This document shows positions 1 to 8,396 of a DNA stretch of 64,000 nucleotides, one piece after another. The notes under the pieces were generated by a model, which was given only the letters and a program-made list of their open reading frames with translations, was not told the origin of the DNA and ran no database searches. Origin of the DNA: Streptoverticillium olivoreticuli subsp. olivoreticuli (GTDB taxonomy: Bacteria > Actinomycetota > Actinomycetes > Streptomycetales > Streptomycetaceae); NCBI RefSeq assembly GCF_003391135.1, contig NZ_CP031455.1, forward strand, positions 2,627,501 through 2,691,500. The letters are read 5' to 3'. A program made the position numbers and the translations under genes. Every line of letters starts with the position of its first letter. The stretch's first letter is position 1.

Positions 1-1
1 G

Positions 2-94
2 TCGCTGCTCGGTGAACGGCTGACCCCGGCCGCGCCCGTCGCCGCGGTCGCGGTGCTCGTCTGCATCGCGGTGACCCAGCGCACGCGCGGGTAG
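2..94 (+). CDS. C-terminal end of an EamA/DMT-family membrane transporter (partial)
   Basis: Only the last 30 codons lie in the window, so the 5' end is outside it. The tail reads as a charged turn (GERLTPAA) followed by one hydrophobic helix (AAVAVLVCIAVT) and a short basic end (QRTRG). That pattern, a LGE-x-L motif before the last helix, is typical of the tenth helix of EamA/RhaT drug-metabolite transporters. No substrate can be read from it. The assignment is by pattern only. Confidence 0.55.
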   Translation, partial: SLLGERLTPAAPVAAVAVLVCIAVTQRTRG

Positions 95-213
95 CACGGT
101 GCGGTCGGCGCTCCCCCGAATGCGCCGTAGAGCGGGCCATATGCCCCCGATCGCCGTAGAATTGACGGCACCCGAGCGCACCAGTGGAACCTCGATCGGA
201 AGGATCACCGCCG

Positions 214-414
214 ATGCATGCGAGCAAGGGCGACCGTTTGGTAACACACGGCCGGGTTGTCGGGGAGCACGACCACGTCGTGGAGATCGTCGAGGTGCTG
301 GGGCCGAAGGGCACGCCCCCGTATCGCGTCCGCGCGGAGAACGGCCACGAGACGATCATGTCGCCGGGCCCGGACAGCGTGGTGGAGCACCGCAAGGCGA
401 CGGACGGCGCGTAG
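214..414 (+). CDS. DUF1918 family small protein
   Basis: This 66-residue protein opens with MHASKGDRLV and continues with a short beta-rich fold (VVGEHDHVVEIVEVLGPKGTPPYRVRW-like pattern). It ends in a polar tail (PGPDSVVEHR). This matches DUF1918, a small SH3-like domain common in Actinobacteria whose function is unknown. The ATG at 214 is preferred over an upstream in-frame GTG at 184 because a purine-rich ribosome site (GGAAGGA, about 197-203) sits about ten bases before it. It stands alone and is followed by a hairpin at 589-609. Confidence 0.85.
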   Translation: MHASKGDRLVTHGRVVGEHDHVVEIVEVLGPKGTPPYRVRAENGHETIMSPGPDSVVEHRKATDGA

Positions 415-671
415 CCGCCTGCCGCAGAGCAGCGTCCGGTCGGCCCATGGACGCTGCTGCACCGCGTGTCCTCGGACGCCGGACGGGCTTGATGTGGCCA
501 AGCCGCCTTGGATCGTATCCAGGGATGAAGTCCCGAGGCCCGCACGATCAAGCCCGGCCGGCGATTGAGGCCACCCGCCGTGGGGGCACCCCCGGACGGA
601 GTCCGGGGGAACAACGGACCCGCGCCTTCGAGCGGACCCAAGTCAACACCGGTCGGGCAGCGCCTCAGCCC
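415..671. terminator. Intergenic region with a perfect 9-bp hairpin at 589-609
   Basis: The gap between two convergent genes holds a perfect inverted repeat (left arm 589-597, 3-base loop, right arm 601-609). It is rich in G+C and has no T-run, as usual for Streptomyces. It probably ends both the DUF1918 gene and the leftward hydrolase gene. At 543-575 there is also a variant of the dispersed repeat also found near 22.43 kb (a GCCCGnCCGGCGnTTGAGG-like core). No gene is seen. Confidence 0.6.
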
Positions 672-1916
672 TCACCGCGGTGGGCGCACCCTGCGCGGAT
701 AGTGGTCGTGGACCACGCGTTCCATCGCCCCGATCCGGTCGTCGAGCAGCGATTTCGCCGAGAAGTACGCGTTCCCGAGCACCTCGCGGTGTGCGCCGCA
801 CAGCGTGAGGTGGCGGGAGAGCTCGGCCGGGTCCTGCCAGGGTGCGGGCTGCGCGGGGTCGCCGGCGCGGTAGAGCGCCTCGCCGATGTAGAGGTGCACG
901 CCGGTGCCCCGCACGGTCCGCGCCCACCACGGCACGAGCTCGGCGTAGTCCGCGTCCGGGAAGCCGATGGGCCAGTAGACCTGGGGGACGATGTAGTCGA
1001 TCCACTCCTCGCGCACCCACTTGCGGGTGTCGGCGCACAGGTCGTCGTATGTCTGCACCCCGGCCCGGGTGTCCGACCCCCGTGGGTCCGTCGCCCTGTT
1101 GCGCCAGACGGCGAACGGGCTGATCCCGAACCGCACATGACGCTTGCGCCGCTTGATGCGCTCGCCCATCTCCCGTACGAGCAGGTCGATGTTGTCGCGC
1201 CGCCAGGCCCCCCGGTCGGGGTGGCCCGCGCCGTAGCGCTCGTACGCCGCGTCGTCGTCGAAGCGCTGCCCGGCCACCGGGTAGGGGTAGAAGTAGTCGT
1301 CGAAGTGCACGCCGTCGAGGTCGTAGCGGGCGACGGGGTCGAGCATCGCGTCCTGGACGAAGCGCCGCACCTCGGGCAGGCCCGGGTTGTAGTAGAGCTT
1401 CCCGCCGTACGGCACCACCCAGTCGGGGTGCAGCCGCGCCGGGTGGGTGGGGATCAGCCGGCCGGGGTCGGTGTGGTTGGCGATGCGGTAGGGGTTGAAC
1501 CAGCCGTGCAGTTCCAGGCGGCGCTCGTGCGCCGCGCGCACCGCGAAGGCCAGCGGATCCCAGCCCGGGTCGCCGCCTTGAGTCCCCGTCAGATACTCCG
1601 ACCACGGCTCGTACGGCGAGGGCCAGAACGCGTCGGCGGTGGGCCGGAGCTGGAGGAGCACGGCATTGAGCCGGCGCTCCACCGCGGCGTCGAGGAGGTC
1701 CAGCAGCTCGTCCTGCTGCCTGCCGGGATCGAGGCCCGGCGCGGACGGCCAGTCGATATTGCCGACGGTGGCGACCCACAGGCCGCGGAACTCGCGCTTC
1801 CGGCGAGTGCCGCTCGAGTCGGCGTCACCGAGCGCACCCGCCTCACCCGTAGTCAGCATCGCGGACATCACGCCCGCGGCCGCCACGGTGAACCCTCTTC
1901 GGCTCATACGCCCCAT
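672..1916 (-). CDS. Tat-exported glycoside hydrolase-like family 10 protein (GHL10, YngK/DUF187-like)
   Basis: This 414-residue protein begins with a twin-arginine signal (SRRGFTVAAAGVMSAML), so export in folded form is likely. The mature part starts with FRGLWVATVGNIDWP and carries LHGWFNPYR, YDLDGVHFDDYFYPYP and DYIVPQVYWP. These are hallmarks of the GHL10 TIM-barrel family, found in YngK and in putative peptidoglycan or polysaccharide hydrolases. The acidic residues of the GVHFDDYFYP strand are the likely catalytic or binding groups. The ATG at 1916 is chosen because AAGGAGT lies about ten bases upstream; an ATG at 1907 is the alternative. The substrate is not known from sequence. It is divergent from the 2101 gene. 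Confidence 0.88.
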   Translation of the reverse strand: MGRMSRRGFTVAAAGVMSAMLTTGEAGALGDADSSGTRRKREFRGLWVATVGNIDWPSAPGLDPGRQQDELLDLLDAAVERRLNAVLLQLRPTADAFWPSPYEPWSEYLTGTQGGDPGWDPLAFAVRAAHERRLELHGWFNPYRIANHTDPGRLIPTHPARLHPDWVVPYGGKLYYNPGLPEVRRFVQDAMLDPVARYDLDGVHFDDYFYPYPVAGQRFDDDAAYERYGAGHPDRGAWRRDNIDLLVREMGERIKRRKRHVRFGISPFAVWRNRATDPRGSDTRAGVQTYDDLCADTRKWVREEWIDYIVPQVYWPIGFPDADYAELVPWWARTVRGTGVHLYIGEALYRAGDPAQPAPWQDPAELSRHLTLCGAHREVLGNAYFSAKSLLDDRIGAMERVVHDHYPRRVRPPR

Positions 1917-2100
1917 ATGCGGCCCACTCCTTGTCGGATCGGTCACACCATACGGACAGAGCATGCCCGCCCCGGCACCCTCGGCACCGCACGGCGCGGA
2001 GTAACGTCTGGAACGAGGCGGGGACCGGGGGTCCCGCGCGCCGGGACCCGGCGCGGGGTACGGCCGCCGCCGGACGACCGAGAACAGCGAAAGGCACGAT

Positions 2101-2961
2101 GTGACGACCGACATCGCACGCGTCGGAGTAGTGGGCTGCGGCCAGATGGGCGCGGGCATCGCCGAGGTGTGCGCCCGTTCCGGCCTGGACGTCATGGTCG
2201 CGGAGACCACCGGCGAGGCCCTGGAGCTGGGCCGCACCCGGCTCACCAACTCCCTCGGCAAGGCCGCCGAGCGCGGCAAGATCACCGAGGCCGAGCGCGA
2301 CGCCACGCTCGCCCGGCTGAGCTTCACCACCGACCTGGGCGAGTTCGCCGACCGCGACCTCGTCATCGAGGCCGTCGTCGAGAACGAGCAGATCAAGACC
2401 GAGATCTTCCAGGTCCTGGACCAGGTCGTCACCCGCCCGGACGCGATCCTGGCCTCCAACACCTCCTCCATCCCGCTGGTGAAGCTGGCCGTGGCGACCT
2501 CCCGCCCGGACCAGGTCATCGGCATCCACTTCTTCAACCCGGCCCCGGTGCAGAAGCTCGTCGAGCTGATCCCCGCGCTCACCACCGGCGAGGAGACCAT
2601 CAAGCGCGCCGAGGCCCTGGTCGCGCAGGTCCTGGGCAAGCACGCGATCCGCGCCCAGGACCGCTCGGGCTTCGTCGTCAACGCCCTGCTCATCCCGTAT
2701 CTGCTCTCCGCCATCCGGATGTTCGAGTCGGGCATCGCCAGCCGCGAGGACATCGACAACGGCATGGAGCTCGGCTGCGCCCACCCCATGGGCCCGCTGA
2801 AGCTCTCCGACCTGATCGGCCTGGACACGGTCGCGTCGGTGGCGAACAGCATGTACGAGGAGTTCAAGGAGCCGCTCTACGCCGCTCCCCCGCTGCTCCA
2901 GCGCATGGTCGACGCGGGCCGCCTCGGCCGCAAGACGGGCTCGGGCTTCTACTCGTACTGA
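2101..2961 (+). CDS. 3-hydroxybutyryl-CoA dehydrogenase
   Basis: This 286-residue enzyme oxidises (S)-3-hydroxybutyryl-CoA with NAD(P) in short-chain acyl-CoA metabolism. The N-terminus holds the Rossmann dinucleotide motif GCGQMGAGIAEVC, then ASNTSSIPL and the signature GIHFFNPAPVQKLVELI with the catalytic His. The C-terminal helical domain has RSGFVVNALLIPY and CAHPMGPLKLSDLIGLD. Length and motif order match the stand-alone single-domain family (Hbd/FadB2/PaaH type). The start is GTG at 2101 with AAAGG upstream. A strong hairpin at 2988-3030 follows, so it looks monocistronic. In streptomycetes such enzymes can feed butyryl-CoA supply, which is an inference here. Confidence 0.95.
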   Translation: MTTDIARVGVVGCGQMGAGIAEVCARSGLDVMVAETTGEALELGRTRLTNSLGKAAERGKITEAERDATLARLSFTTDLGEFADRDLVIEAVVENEQIKTEIFQVLDQVVTRPDAILASNTSSIPLVKLAVATSRPDQVIGIHFFNPAPVQKLVELIPALTTGEETIKRAEALVAQVLGKHAIRAQDRSGFVVNALLIPYLLSAIRMFESGIASREDIDNGMELGCAHPMGPLKLSDLIGLDTVASVANSMYEEFKEPLYAAPPLLQRMVDAGRLGRKTGSGFYSY

Positions 2962-2987
2962 GCCCCTGGCCCGACCACTACGCAAAG

Positions 2988-3030
2988 TCACCGCCGCACA
3001 CCCGTGTTCGCACGGGGTGTGCGGCGGTGA
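2988..3030 (+). terminator. Long intrinsic-type hairpin after the 3-hydroxybutyryl-CoA dehydrogenase gene
   Basis: The arms 2988-3006 and 3011-3030 pair almost perfectly (19-20 bp with a single bulged base) around a TTCG tetraloop. It begins 27 bases after the stop codon. There is no T-run, which is usual in this group. Confidence 0.85.
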
Positions 3031-3128
3031 CTCGCATATACCCCCCGCACACGCTCCCGCTCGGCGGCCCGGCGCGGTTGACTCGCTTCCGTTGGTACAG
3101 ACAGCATTCTCCGGAAGGAGTACGGACC

Positions 3129-3386
3129 GTGACCAGCCATCCCGAGCACGCCGTCAAATCGGCCGAGCTCGCGGAGCTCAGGCGGAGCCTCGATGTCGGC
3201 GTCGTCCGCATCGACGGGCACCTCGCCCTCCTCACCCAGCGCGGCGACCAGACGGAGCACGAGATCGCCGAGCTGGGCGAGCGCGTACGGGCCCTGGAAC
3301 ACGGCACCTGGCCCCTGCCGTCGATAGCCGCGCTCACCGGCGTCGCCGCCCTGGCACTCGCCGTCTGGCAGGCGACAGGCCGATGA
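3129..3386 (+). CDS. Small membrane-anchored coiled-coil protein, function unknown
   Basis: This 85-residue protein starts at a GTG with a strong ribosome site (GGAAGGAG, about 3112-3119). Residues about 8-60 are charged and heptad-like (ELAELRRSLDVG, GDQTEHEIAELGERVRALE). Residues about 62-80 form a single hydrophobic helix (PSIAALTGVAALALAVW). The layout resembles small phage-holin-like or hemolysin-XhlA-like proteins and many actinobacterial membrane microproteins. No function can be assigned. The spacing and ribosome site support it as a real gene. Confidence 0.7.
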   Translation: MTSHPEHAVKSAELAELRRSLDVGVVRIDGHLALLTQRGDQTEHEIAELGERVRALEHGTWPLPSIAALTGVAALALAVWQATGR

Positions 3387-3424
3387 GCGCGGGGTGTGCG
3401 TGAATCCGGTCGCCGTACGGAGGT

Positions 3425-3955
3425 TCAGCCGAGCCGGATGTGGTGCAGCAGCAGCAGCGCGGCCGCCATGTTGGCGGCCGGCACCTCGCCGCGGCCGATC
3501 ATGTCGGGCACCAGCTTGAGCGGCACCCACTCGCGGCGGTCCGACTCGAAGTCGTCCTCCGGCTCACCGATGTACTCGGCCTCGTCGGACCAGTAGATGT
3601 GATGGCGGGCGTCGGTGAGACCGTTGGACGGTTCCACGGACATCAGGTGCCGCAGGGGGCCGGGCCGCCACCCGGTCTCCTCCTCCATCTCGCGGGCCGC
3701 CGCGAAGGCCAGGTCCTCACCGTCCTCGACGACGCCCGCGGCCAGTTCCCAGCCCCAGTTGTCGGTGATGAAGCGGTGCCGCCACAGCAGCAGGACCTCA
3801 TTGGCCTCATTGACCACCGTGGCCACGGCGACGGGCCGCAGCCTGATGAGGAAGTGGTCGAGGTGGCGGCCGTCGGGGAGTTGGACGTCTGCGAGATTGA
3901 CCCGGAACCAGCGGTTCGAGTAGACGGTCCGTTCCCTGAGATTCTTCCAACGCAC
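3425..3955 (-). CDS. Nudix hydrolase (ADP-ribose pyrophosphatase-like)
   Basis: This 176-residue protein carries a complete Nudix box, GVVEDGEDLAFAAAREMEEETGW, matching G-x5-E-x7-REUxEExGU with the metal-binding glutamates intact. The flanking sequence (RVNLADVQLPDGRHLDHFLIR, HFLIRLRPVAVATVVN, VLLLWRHRFI) resembles ADP-ribose and nucleoside-diphosphate-sugar pyrophosphatases. Its reaction is probably cleavage of a nucleoside diphosphate linked to another moiety. The exact substrate is open. It sits just downstream of the regulator gene at 4002-5339 on the same strand (46-base gap) and may be co-transcribed. Confidence 0.9.
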   Translation of the reverse strand: MRWKNLRERTVYSNRWFRVNLADVQLPDGRHLDHFLIRLRPVAVATVVNEANEVLLLWRHRFITDNWGWELAAGVVEDGEDLAFAAAREMEEETGWRPGPLRHLMSVEPSNGLTDARHHIYWSDEAEYIGEPEDDFESDRREWVPLKLVPDMIGRGEVPAANMAAALLLLHHIRLG

Positions 3956-4001
3956 GTGTTGCCACCTTCCGCCGAGGTGGCCACCTCCCCGGGCGCTTTC
4001 C

Positions 4002-5339
4002 TCACAAGGGCACGCGCAACGCCCCGTCGATCATCTCGGCGGCCTCGGCAGTGGCCGCACACCCACTCTCGATCAGGTGCTCGCGCACCGCCCGGAGCCG
4101 ATCCCGTAAGCGCTGCGATTCCATGCCTCTCGCCTGCTCGGTCATCTCCCGTGCGGTGGCCACCGCCTTGTCCGCGTCTCCTTGACGCAGCTCGATGTGC
4201 GTGAGCATGGCGAGCCGGTGGACACGGCCCCGGTCGTGGGCGGGGGTGTCGACGGCCCGGTCCGCGTGCTCACGGGCGGGTCCGAGATCGCCGAGGCTCA
4301 ACAGCGCCTCCGCCACCTGCACATTCACCAGACCGGGCTGCACATAGCCGGTCTCGGCCGGCTCCTGGCCACGGCGGATGCGCTCGGCCGCGCTCTCGGC
4401 GCGGCGGATGCAGGCGAGCGCGCCGACGCCGTCGCCGAGCCGGGCGTATGCCTTGGCCTGCATGGCGTAGAGATCGGCGGCGAGGGCGGGGGTGAGCTCC
4501 GGGCCCGCGGCCCGCAGCGCCGACTCGGCGAACGCGACCGCCTGCCGGTACTCCCGCATGAAGAGCGACTGGTTGACGAGGAGGGCGATGACATACGCGC
4601 CGAGGCCCCGGTCCCCGCTGGCCTTGGCCAGCCGCAGCGCCTGGTGGAAATAGCGCTGGGCGAGCCCGTGCGCGTCGGAGTCGTAGGCGCAGATCCCCGC
4701 GACGGCGACCAGCCCTCCGGTGGCACGGTGCAGTTGGCGGCCGGTCGCGTCGGTGTAGCTGCCCCGGAGCAGGGGCGCGGTCTCGGCGTTGAGGAAGCCG
4801 ACGACGCGGGCGCGGGTCGCGATGCCGCCCGCCTTGCGGTACATCTGCTCGTAGTGGGTGCGGGCGGCGCGGAGCATCTCGATGTCGTCCATGGAGACGC
4901 GGGTGAGGCCGCGCCGGGAGACATCGGCGTCCTCGGGCGGGTTCTCCCACTCCCAGACCGGGATGACGGCGGGCGTCCCGGTCACGGCGGGGGCGGTGAC
5001 GACGTGCTCCCGCTGCTGCTCGTCGGAGCGCCACAGGGCGGTGGCGCGCTCCACGAAGCCGGAGAGCGGGGTGTTGGGCAGGCGGGGGCTGCCGGGGGTG
5101 CCCAGGCCGATGTCGTCCAGGGTCAGCGCGCGGTGCAGTCGCTCGCCGAGCACCTCGCAGATGAGGTCCGGCACCTGGCCGCGCGGGCGCTGGCCGCGCA
5201 ACCAGCGTGCGACGGCGGTGTGTTCGTACCGCAGTGCCAGTCCCCGGGCGCGGCCCGCCGCGTTGATATGGGCGGCCAGTCCGGCGTGGGAGATCCCCGC
5301 TTCGTCGAGGATGGCGTCAAGGAGTGTGTTGGGCTCCAT
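4002..5339 (-). CDS. Tetratricopeptide-type regulatory protein with N-terminal HTH-like domain
   Basis: This 445-residue protein starts MEPNTLLDAILDEAGISHAGLAAHIN. Next comes YEHTAVARWLRGQRPRGQVPDLICEVLGERL, a helix-turn-helix-like region seen in many Streptomyces regulators of the NsdA/XRE-TPR kind. The rest (about 130-440) is an array of helical repeats (LAQRYFHQALRLAKASGD, GALACIRRAESAAERI, ADRAVDTPAHDRGRVHRLAML) that read as TPRs. The ATG at 5339 is chosen because GGAGGG lies eight bases upstream; the reading frame continues to 5453 without a good site. The target genes are unknown. Confidence 0.75.
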   Translation of the reverse strand: MEPNTLLDAILDEAGISHAGLAAHINAAGRARGLALRYEHTAVARWLRGQRPRGQVPDLICEVLGERLHRALTLDDIGLGTPGSPRLPNTPLSGFVERATALWRSDEQQREHVVTAPAVTGTPAVIPVWEWENPPEDADVSRRGLTRVSMDDIEMLRAARTHYEQMYRKAGGIATRARVVGFLNAETAPLLRGSYTDATGRQLHRATGGLVAVAGICAYDSDAHGLAQRYFHQALRLAKASGDRGLGAYVIALLVNQSLFMREYRQAVAFAESALRAAGPELTPALAADLYAMQAKAYARLGDGVGALACIRRAESAAERIRRGQEPAETGYVQPGLVNVQVAEALLSLGDLGPAREHADRAVDTPAHDRGRVHRLAMLTHIELRQGDADKAVATAREMTEQARGMESQRLRDRLRAVREHLIESGCAATAEAAEMIDGALRVPL

Positions 5340-5418
5340 CCTGCCCTCCGAAGTGCTCGGTGGGATCAGCGTAATGGAGATCGCTTCGCACGGGGTGTGA
5401 ACCGGACGTCGCGCAGCG

Positions 5419-6969
5419 TCAAACGGAAGCAGGGCCTCGGGAGTTGGGGCCACCGGTGGCTTCCGGCCGTTCCCGGGCCGTCTCGCCGGGCGGGGGCGGT
5501 GCGGCCGAGAGCGGGGTGGCGATCTCCTCCAGGGACCGGCCCTCGGCGTCGATGCCCAGGAAGTGCTCGGTGAGGCCGCCGATCACCATGACGGCCGCGC
5601 CCAGGAGATAGCCGAGGAAGAGCAGGGTGCGGTCGCTGCCGTCGCCGATCAGCCGGCCGTAGAGATACGGGCCGGCGGCGCCCACGCACTGGGCGAGGGC
5701 GAAGAAGACGGCGATGGCCTGGCCCCGCACCTCCAGCGGGAAGATCTCACCGACCGTCAGATATCCGGCGGACGCCCCGGCCGAGGCGAAGAAGAAGATC
5801 ACGCACCAGGCGGCGGTCTGGCTCGCCGCGGTCAGCAGGTCGGCCTGGAACAGCGCGGCGGTGACGGCCAGGGCGCAGCCGGAGAAGAGATAGGTGCCGC
5901 TGATCATGCGGCGGCGGCCGACGGTGTCGAAGAGCGGGCCGAGCAGGACGGGACCGAGGAGGTTCCCGGCGGCGAAGGCGATGAGGTAGAGCGGGGCGCG
6001 GTTCTCGTGGACGCCGTAGAACTTGGTCAGGACGAGGGTGTAGGTGAAGAAGATCGAGTTGTAGAGGAAGGACTGGGTGATCAGCAGGGTCGAGCCGAGC
6101 ACGGAGCGGCCGGGGTAGCGCTTGAACAGCAGCCGCAGCAGGGTGGGATAGCCGGCCCGCGGCGCCTCCGTCAGCAGGATCGCCTTGCCCGCGTCCACGG
6201 GTGCGAGGACGTGCCCGGCGCGCTCGACCTCGCTCTCGATACGGGCGATGGCCTCCTCGGCCTCCGCCTGCCTGCCGTGCATGGCCAGCCAGCGCGGGCT
6301 CTCCGGCAGATGACGGCGGATCAGGAAGACGGCGAGGCCGAGGAGCGGGCCGAGGAGGAAGCCCACCCGCCAGGCGAGGCGGTCGGCAAGCACCTGGAGG
6401 AGCCAGAGTTCGGCCACGGTGCCGAGGATCGCGCCCGCCCAGTAGGTGCCGTTGACCAGGAGGTCGACGCGGCCGCGGTGGCGGGCGGGCACCATTTCCT
6501 GGATCGCGGAGTTGATGGCGGAGTACTCGCCGCCGATGCCCGTGCCGGCGAGGAAGCGGGTGAAGCAGAGGAAGGCGTACCAGCCGGTGCCCTGGCCGAG
6601 GGTCAGTGCCGTCAGGCCGCTGCCGAAGAGATAGACGCCGAAGGTGAGCAGGAAGAGCCTGCGCCGGCCGAGCCGGTCCGCGAGCCGCCCGAAGAACAGC
6701 GCGCCCGCCACCTGTCCGACGAGATAGACGGTGGCGATCAGCCCCGCCTCGCCCGAGGAGAGGCGGAGGGTGTCCTCGCGGGTGAGGACGGCCGCCACCG
6801 CGCCCGCGACGGTGATCTCCAGGCCGTCCAGGATCCAGGCGACGCCGAGCGCCACCACCATCCTGGTGTGGAAGCCGGACCAGGGCAGCCGGTCGATCCG
6901 GGCGGGGATGAGGCTGCGTACGGCACCGGGCGGTGCGGCGGGTCCGGGGTGGCCGTGGGGCTCTGTCAC
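5419..6969 (-). CDS. Major facilitator superfamily sugar/acid transporter
   Basis: This 516-residue protein has about twelve hydrophobic helices. The MFS signature GRLADRLGRRRLFLLTF lies after helix 2, PESPRWL after helix 6, and the second-half repeat LFDTVGRRRMISGTYL after helix 8. PESPRWL and the overall layout are those of the sugar porter/metabolite:H+ symporter branch (AceP- or YceI-like). A long cytoplasmic C-terminal tail is present. The start is a GTG at 6969 with AAGGAG 12 bases upstream. The GTG overlaps the stop of the phosphatase gene upstream (GTGA at 6966-6969), so the two are probably translationally coupled. The substrate is not determined. Confidence 0.88.
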   Translation of the reverse strand: MTEPHGHPGPAAPPGAVRSLIPARIDRLPWSGFHTRMVVALGVAWILDGLEITVAGAVAAVLTREDTLRLSSGEAGLIATVYLVGQVAGALFFGRLADRLGRRRLFLLTFGVYLFGSGLTALTLGQGTGWYAFLCFTRFLAGTGIGGEYSAINSAIQEMVPARHRGRVDLLVNGTYWAGAILGTVAELWLLQVLADRLAWRVGFLLGPLLGLAVFLIRRHLPESPRWLAMHGRQAEAEEAIARIESEVERAGHVLAPVDAGKAILLTEAPRAGYPTLLRLLFKRYPGRSVLGSTLLITQSFLYNSIFFTYTLVLTKFYGVHENRAPLYLIAFAAGNLLGPVLLGPLFDTVGRRRMISGTYLFSGCALAVTAALFQADLLTAASQTAAWCVIFFFASAGASAGYLTVGEIFPLEVRGQAIAVFFALAQCVGAAGPYLYGRLIGDGSDRTLLFLGYLLGAAVMVIGGLTEHFLGIDAEGRSLEEIATPLSAAPPPPGETARERPEATGGPNSRGPASV

Positions 6970-8171
6970 GAAGCGGCTCCTTGCCTGCGCGGCCTGCCGC
7001 CGGAGCGGGCCAGTCGGGCGGCGGGCGACGGGGAGGGGACGCGCTGCCGGTCGTTGCGCAGCACCAGGAGGGCGATGTCGTCGGAGAGGCGGCCGCCGGT
7101 GTGCCGCAGCAGGGCGGCCTGGACGCGCTCGATCACGGCGGCGGGGACGATGGGCGCGCCGCGGGCGGCCTCGGCGAGGGTCCGCGCGAGCGGGAAGAAG
7201 GCGCCCGCGGCGTCCCGCGCGTCCTCGGCGCCGTCCGTGTGCAGCACCAGGGCGTCGCCGGGGTGCAGCCGGGTCAGCCGGGCCACGGGCAGTTCGGACG
7301 GCAGGGGGAAGAGCCCGAGCGGGGGCATCGGGTCGCCCCGGCCCACGGGGGCGGCCCTGGCCCGGCGGCCGGAGGCGCCGGAGAGGCGGTACGGCCAGGG
7401 GTGGCCGCAGTTGAGGGCCATGACGACGCCGTCGGCGCACACCTCCAGCAGGAGGATGGTGACGAACTCCTCGCCGGACGGCCGCTCCTTGGCGTCCTTC
7501 GCCTCGGCCGCGGCCCGCTCTCCCAGGTGCCGCTGCAGGGCCCGCTCCAGCCGGCGCAGCACGTCCGCCAGCCGCGGTTCGTCGTACGCCGCCTCGCGGA
7601 AGCTGCCGAGCACGGCGGCGACGGTGGCGATCGCCGCGAAGCCGTGGCCGCGCACATCGCCTATGACGACGCGGACGCCGTGCGGGGTGGCCAGGGCCTC
7701 GTAGAGGTCGCCGCCCACGAGCGTGCCCTCGCTGACCGAGAGGTGGCCGCCCGCGAGCGTCATCCCGTCGAGCCGCGGCGGCAGGGGGCGCAGCAGCAGC
7801 CGCTGGGCGGTGTCGGCGATCTCGCGGGCGCGCTCCAGATCCCGCACGAGCCGGCGCCGGCGGCGGGTGATGGAGTAGCTGGCCCCGGCGACGGCGACGA
7901 CGGCGCAGCACGTGCCCAGTCTGACGCCGTGATCCAGCCGGGCCGTGGGGCCGAAGGGGGCGAGCGCGAACACCGCGCAGAGGCCGGCGAGCGCGACGCA
8001 CTGGCGCCGGCCGCTGCCCGCGCAGGCGATGACGGGCGCGGCCGCGAGCAGTTGGACGACCTGGGTGCCGTGGGGGGCGAGGAGCCCCCACGCCAGGACT
8101 CCCAGGATCCACAGTCCGGGAAGGGCGAGCACGACCCTCCTCCGCCAGTGCACCGCCCTTGTCCGGATCAT
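6966..8171 (-). CDS. Membrane PP2C-type (SpoIIE/RsbU-like) protein phosphatase
   Basis: This 401-residue protein has two to three N-terminal membrane segments (about residues 13-33, 38-65 and 85-103), then a short coiled linker (RRRRRLVRDLERAREIADTAQRLLL). The SpoIIE phosphatase domain follows. Metal-binding motifs are present: GGDLYEAL, GDVRGHG, HTDGAED and GRLSDDIALLVL. Such proteins dephosphorylate anti-sigma-factor antagonists or related partners, and streptomycetes have dozens. There is no GAF/PAS or RsbW-like kinase domain. The GTGA overlap with the MFS gene is unusual and suggests a shared role. Confidence 0.88.
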   Translation of the reverse strand: MIRTRAVHWRRRVVLALPGLWILGVLAWGLLAPHGTQVVQLLAAAPVIACAGSGRRQCVALAGLCAVFALAPFGPTARLDHGVRLGTCCAVVAVAGASYSITRRRRRLVRDLERAREIADTAQRLLLRPLPPRLDGMTLAGGHLSVSEGTLVGGDLYEALATPHGVRVVIGDVRGHGFAAIATVAAVLGSFREAAYDEPRLADVLRRLERALQRHLGERAAAEAKDAKERPSGEEFVTILLLEVCADGVVMALNCGHPWPYRLSGASGRRARAAPVGRGDPMPPLGLFPLPSELPVARLTRLHPGDALVLHTDGAEDARDAAGAFFPLARTLAEAARGAPIVPAAVIERVQAALLRHTGGRLSDDIALLVLRNDRQRVPSPSPAARLARSGGRPRRQGAAS

Positions 8172-8299
8172 GCCGTCGGCCCCCCTAGCAGCAATGACGC
8201 GCTTGATTCTCGCGAGTGCTCAGCGCCAAGTAACGACCAGGGCCTTCATTTCCACCCTATTGAGTGATATTCGGACACTCAGGAACGATGGCACGCATG

Positions 8300-8331
8300 A
8301 GGGGCGCACCCGGTGACCCGGGTGCGCCCCT
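8300..8331 (-). terminator. Perfect 14-bp hairpin terminating pheST
   Basis: Left arm 8300-8313 and right arm 8318-8331 are perfectly complementary with a TGAC loop. It lies 66-97 bases beyond the pheT stop on the leftward strand. It could act in both directions. Confidence 0.85.
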
Positions 8332-8396
8332 CTGCTGTTCAGCGACTTTCACCGCCGGGCGGCGGGCGCGGGGTCAGGCCCCGCGCCCCGCGGGCG

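Noticed and set aside
99..3386. Open frame of 1095 codons spanning several genes
   Set aside because: It crosses well-supported genes in other frames and strands. Long stop-free frames are frequent in GC-rich DNA; its composition (Arg, Gly, Pro, Ala) has no domain.
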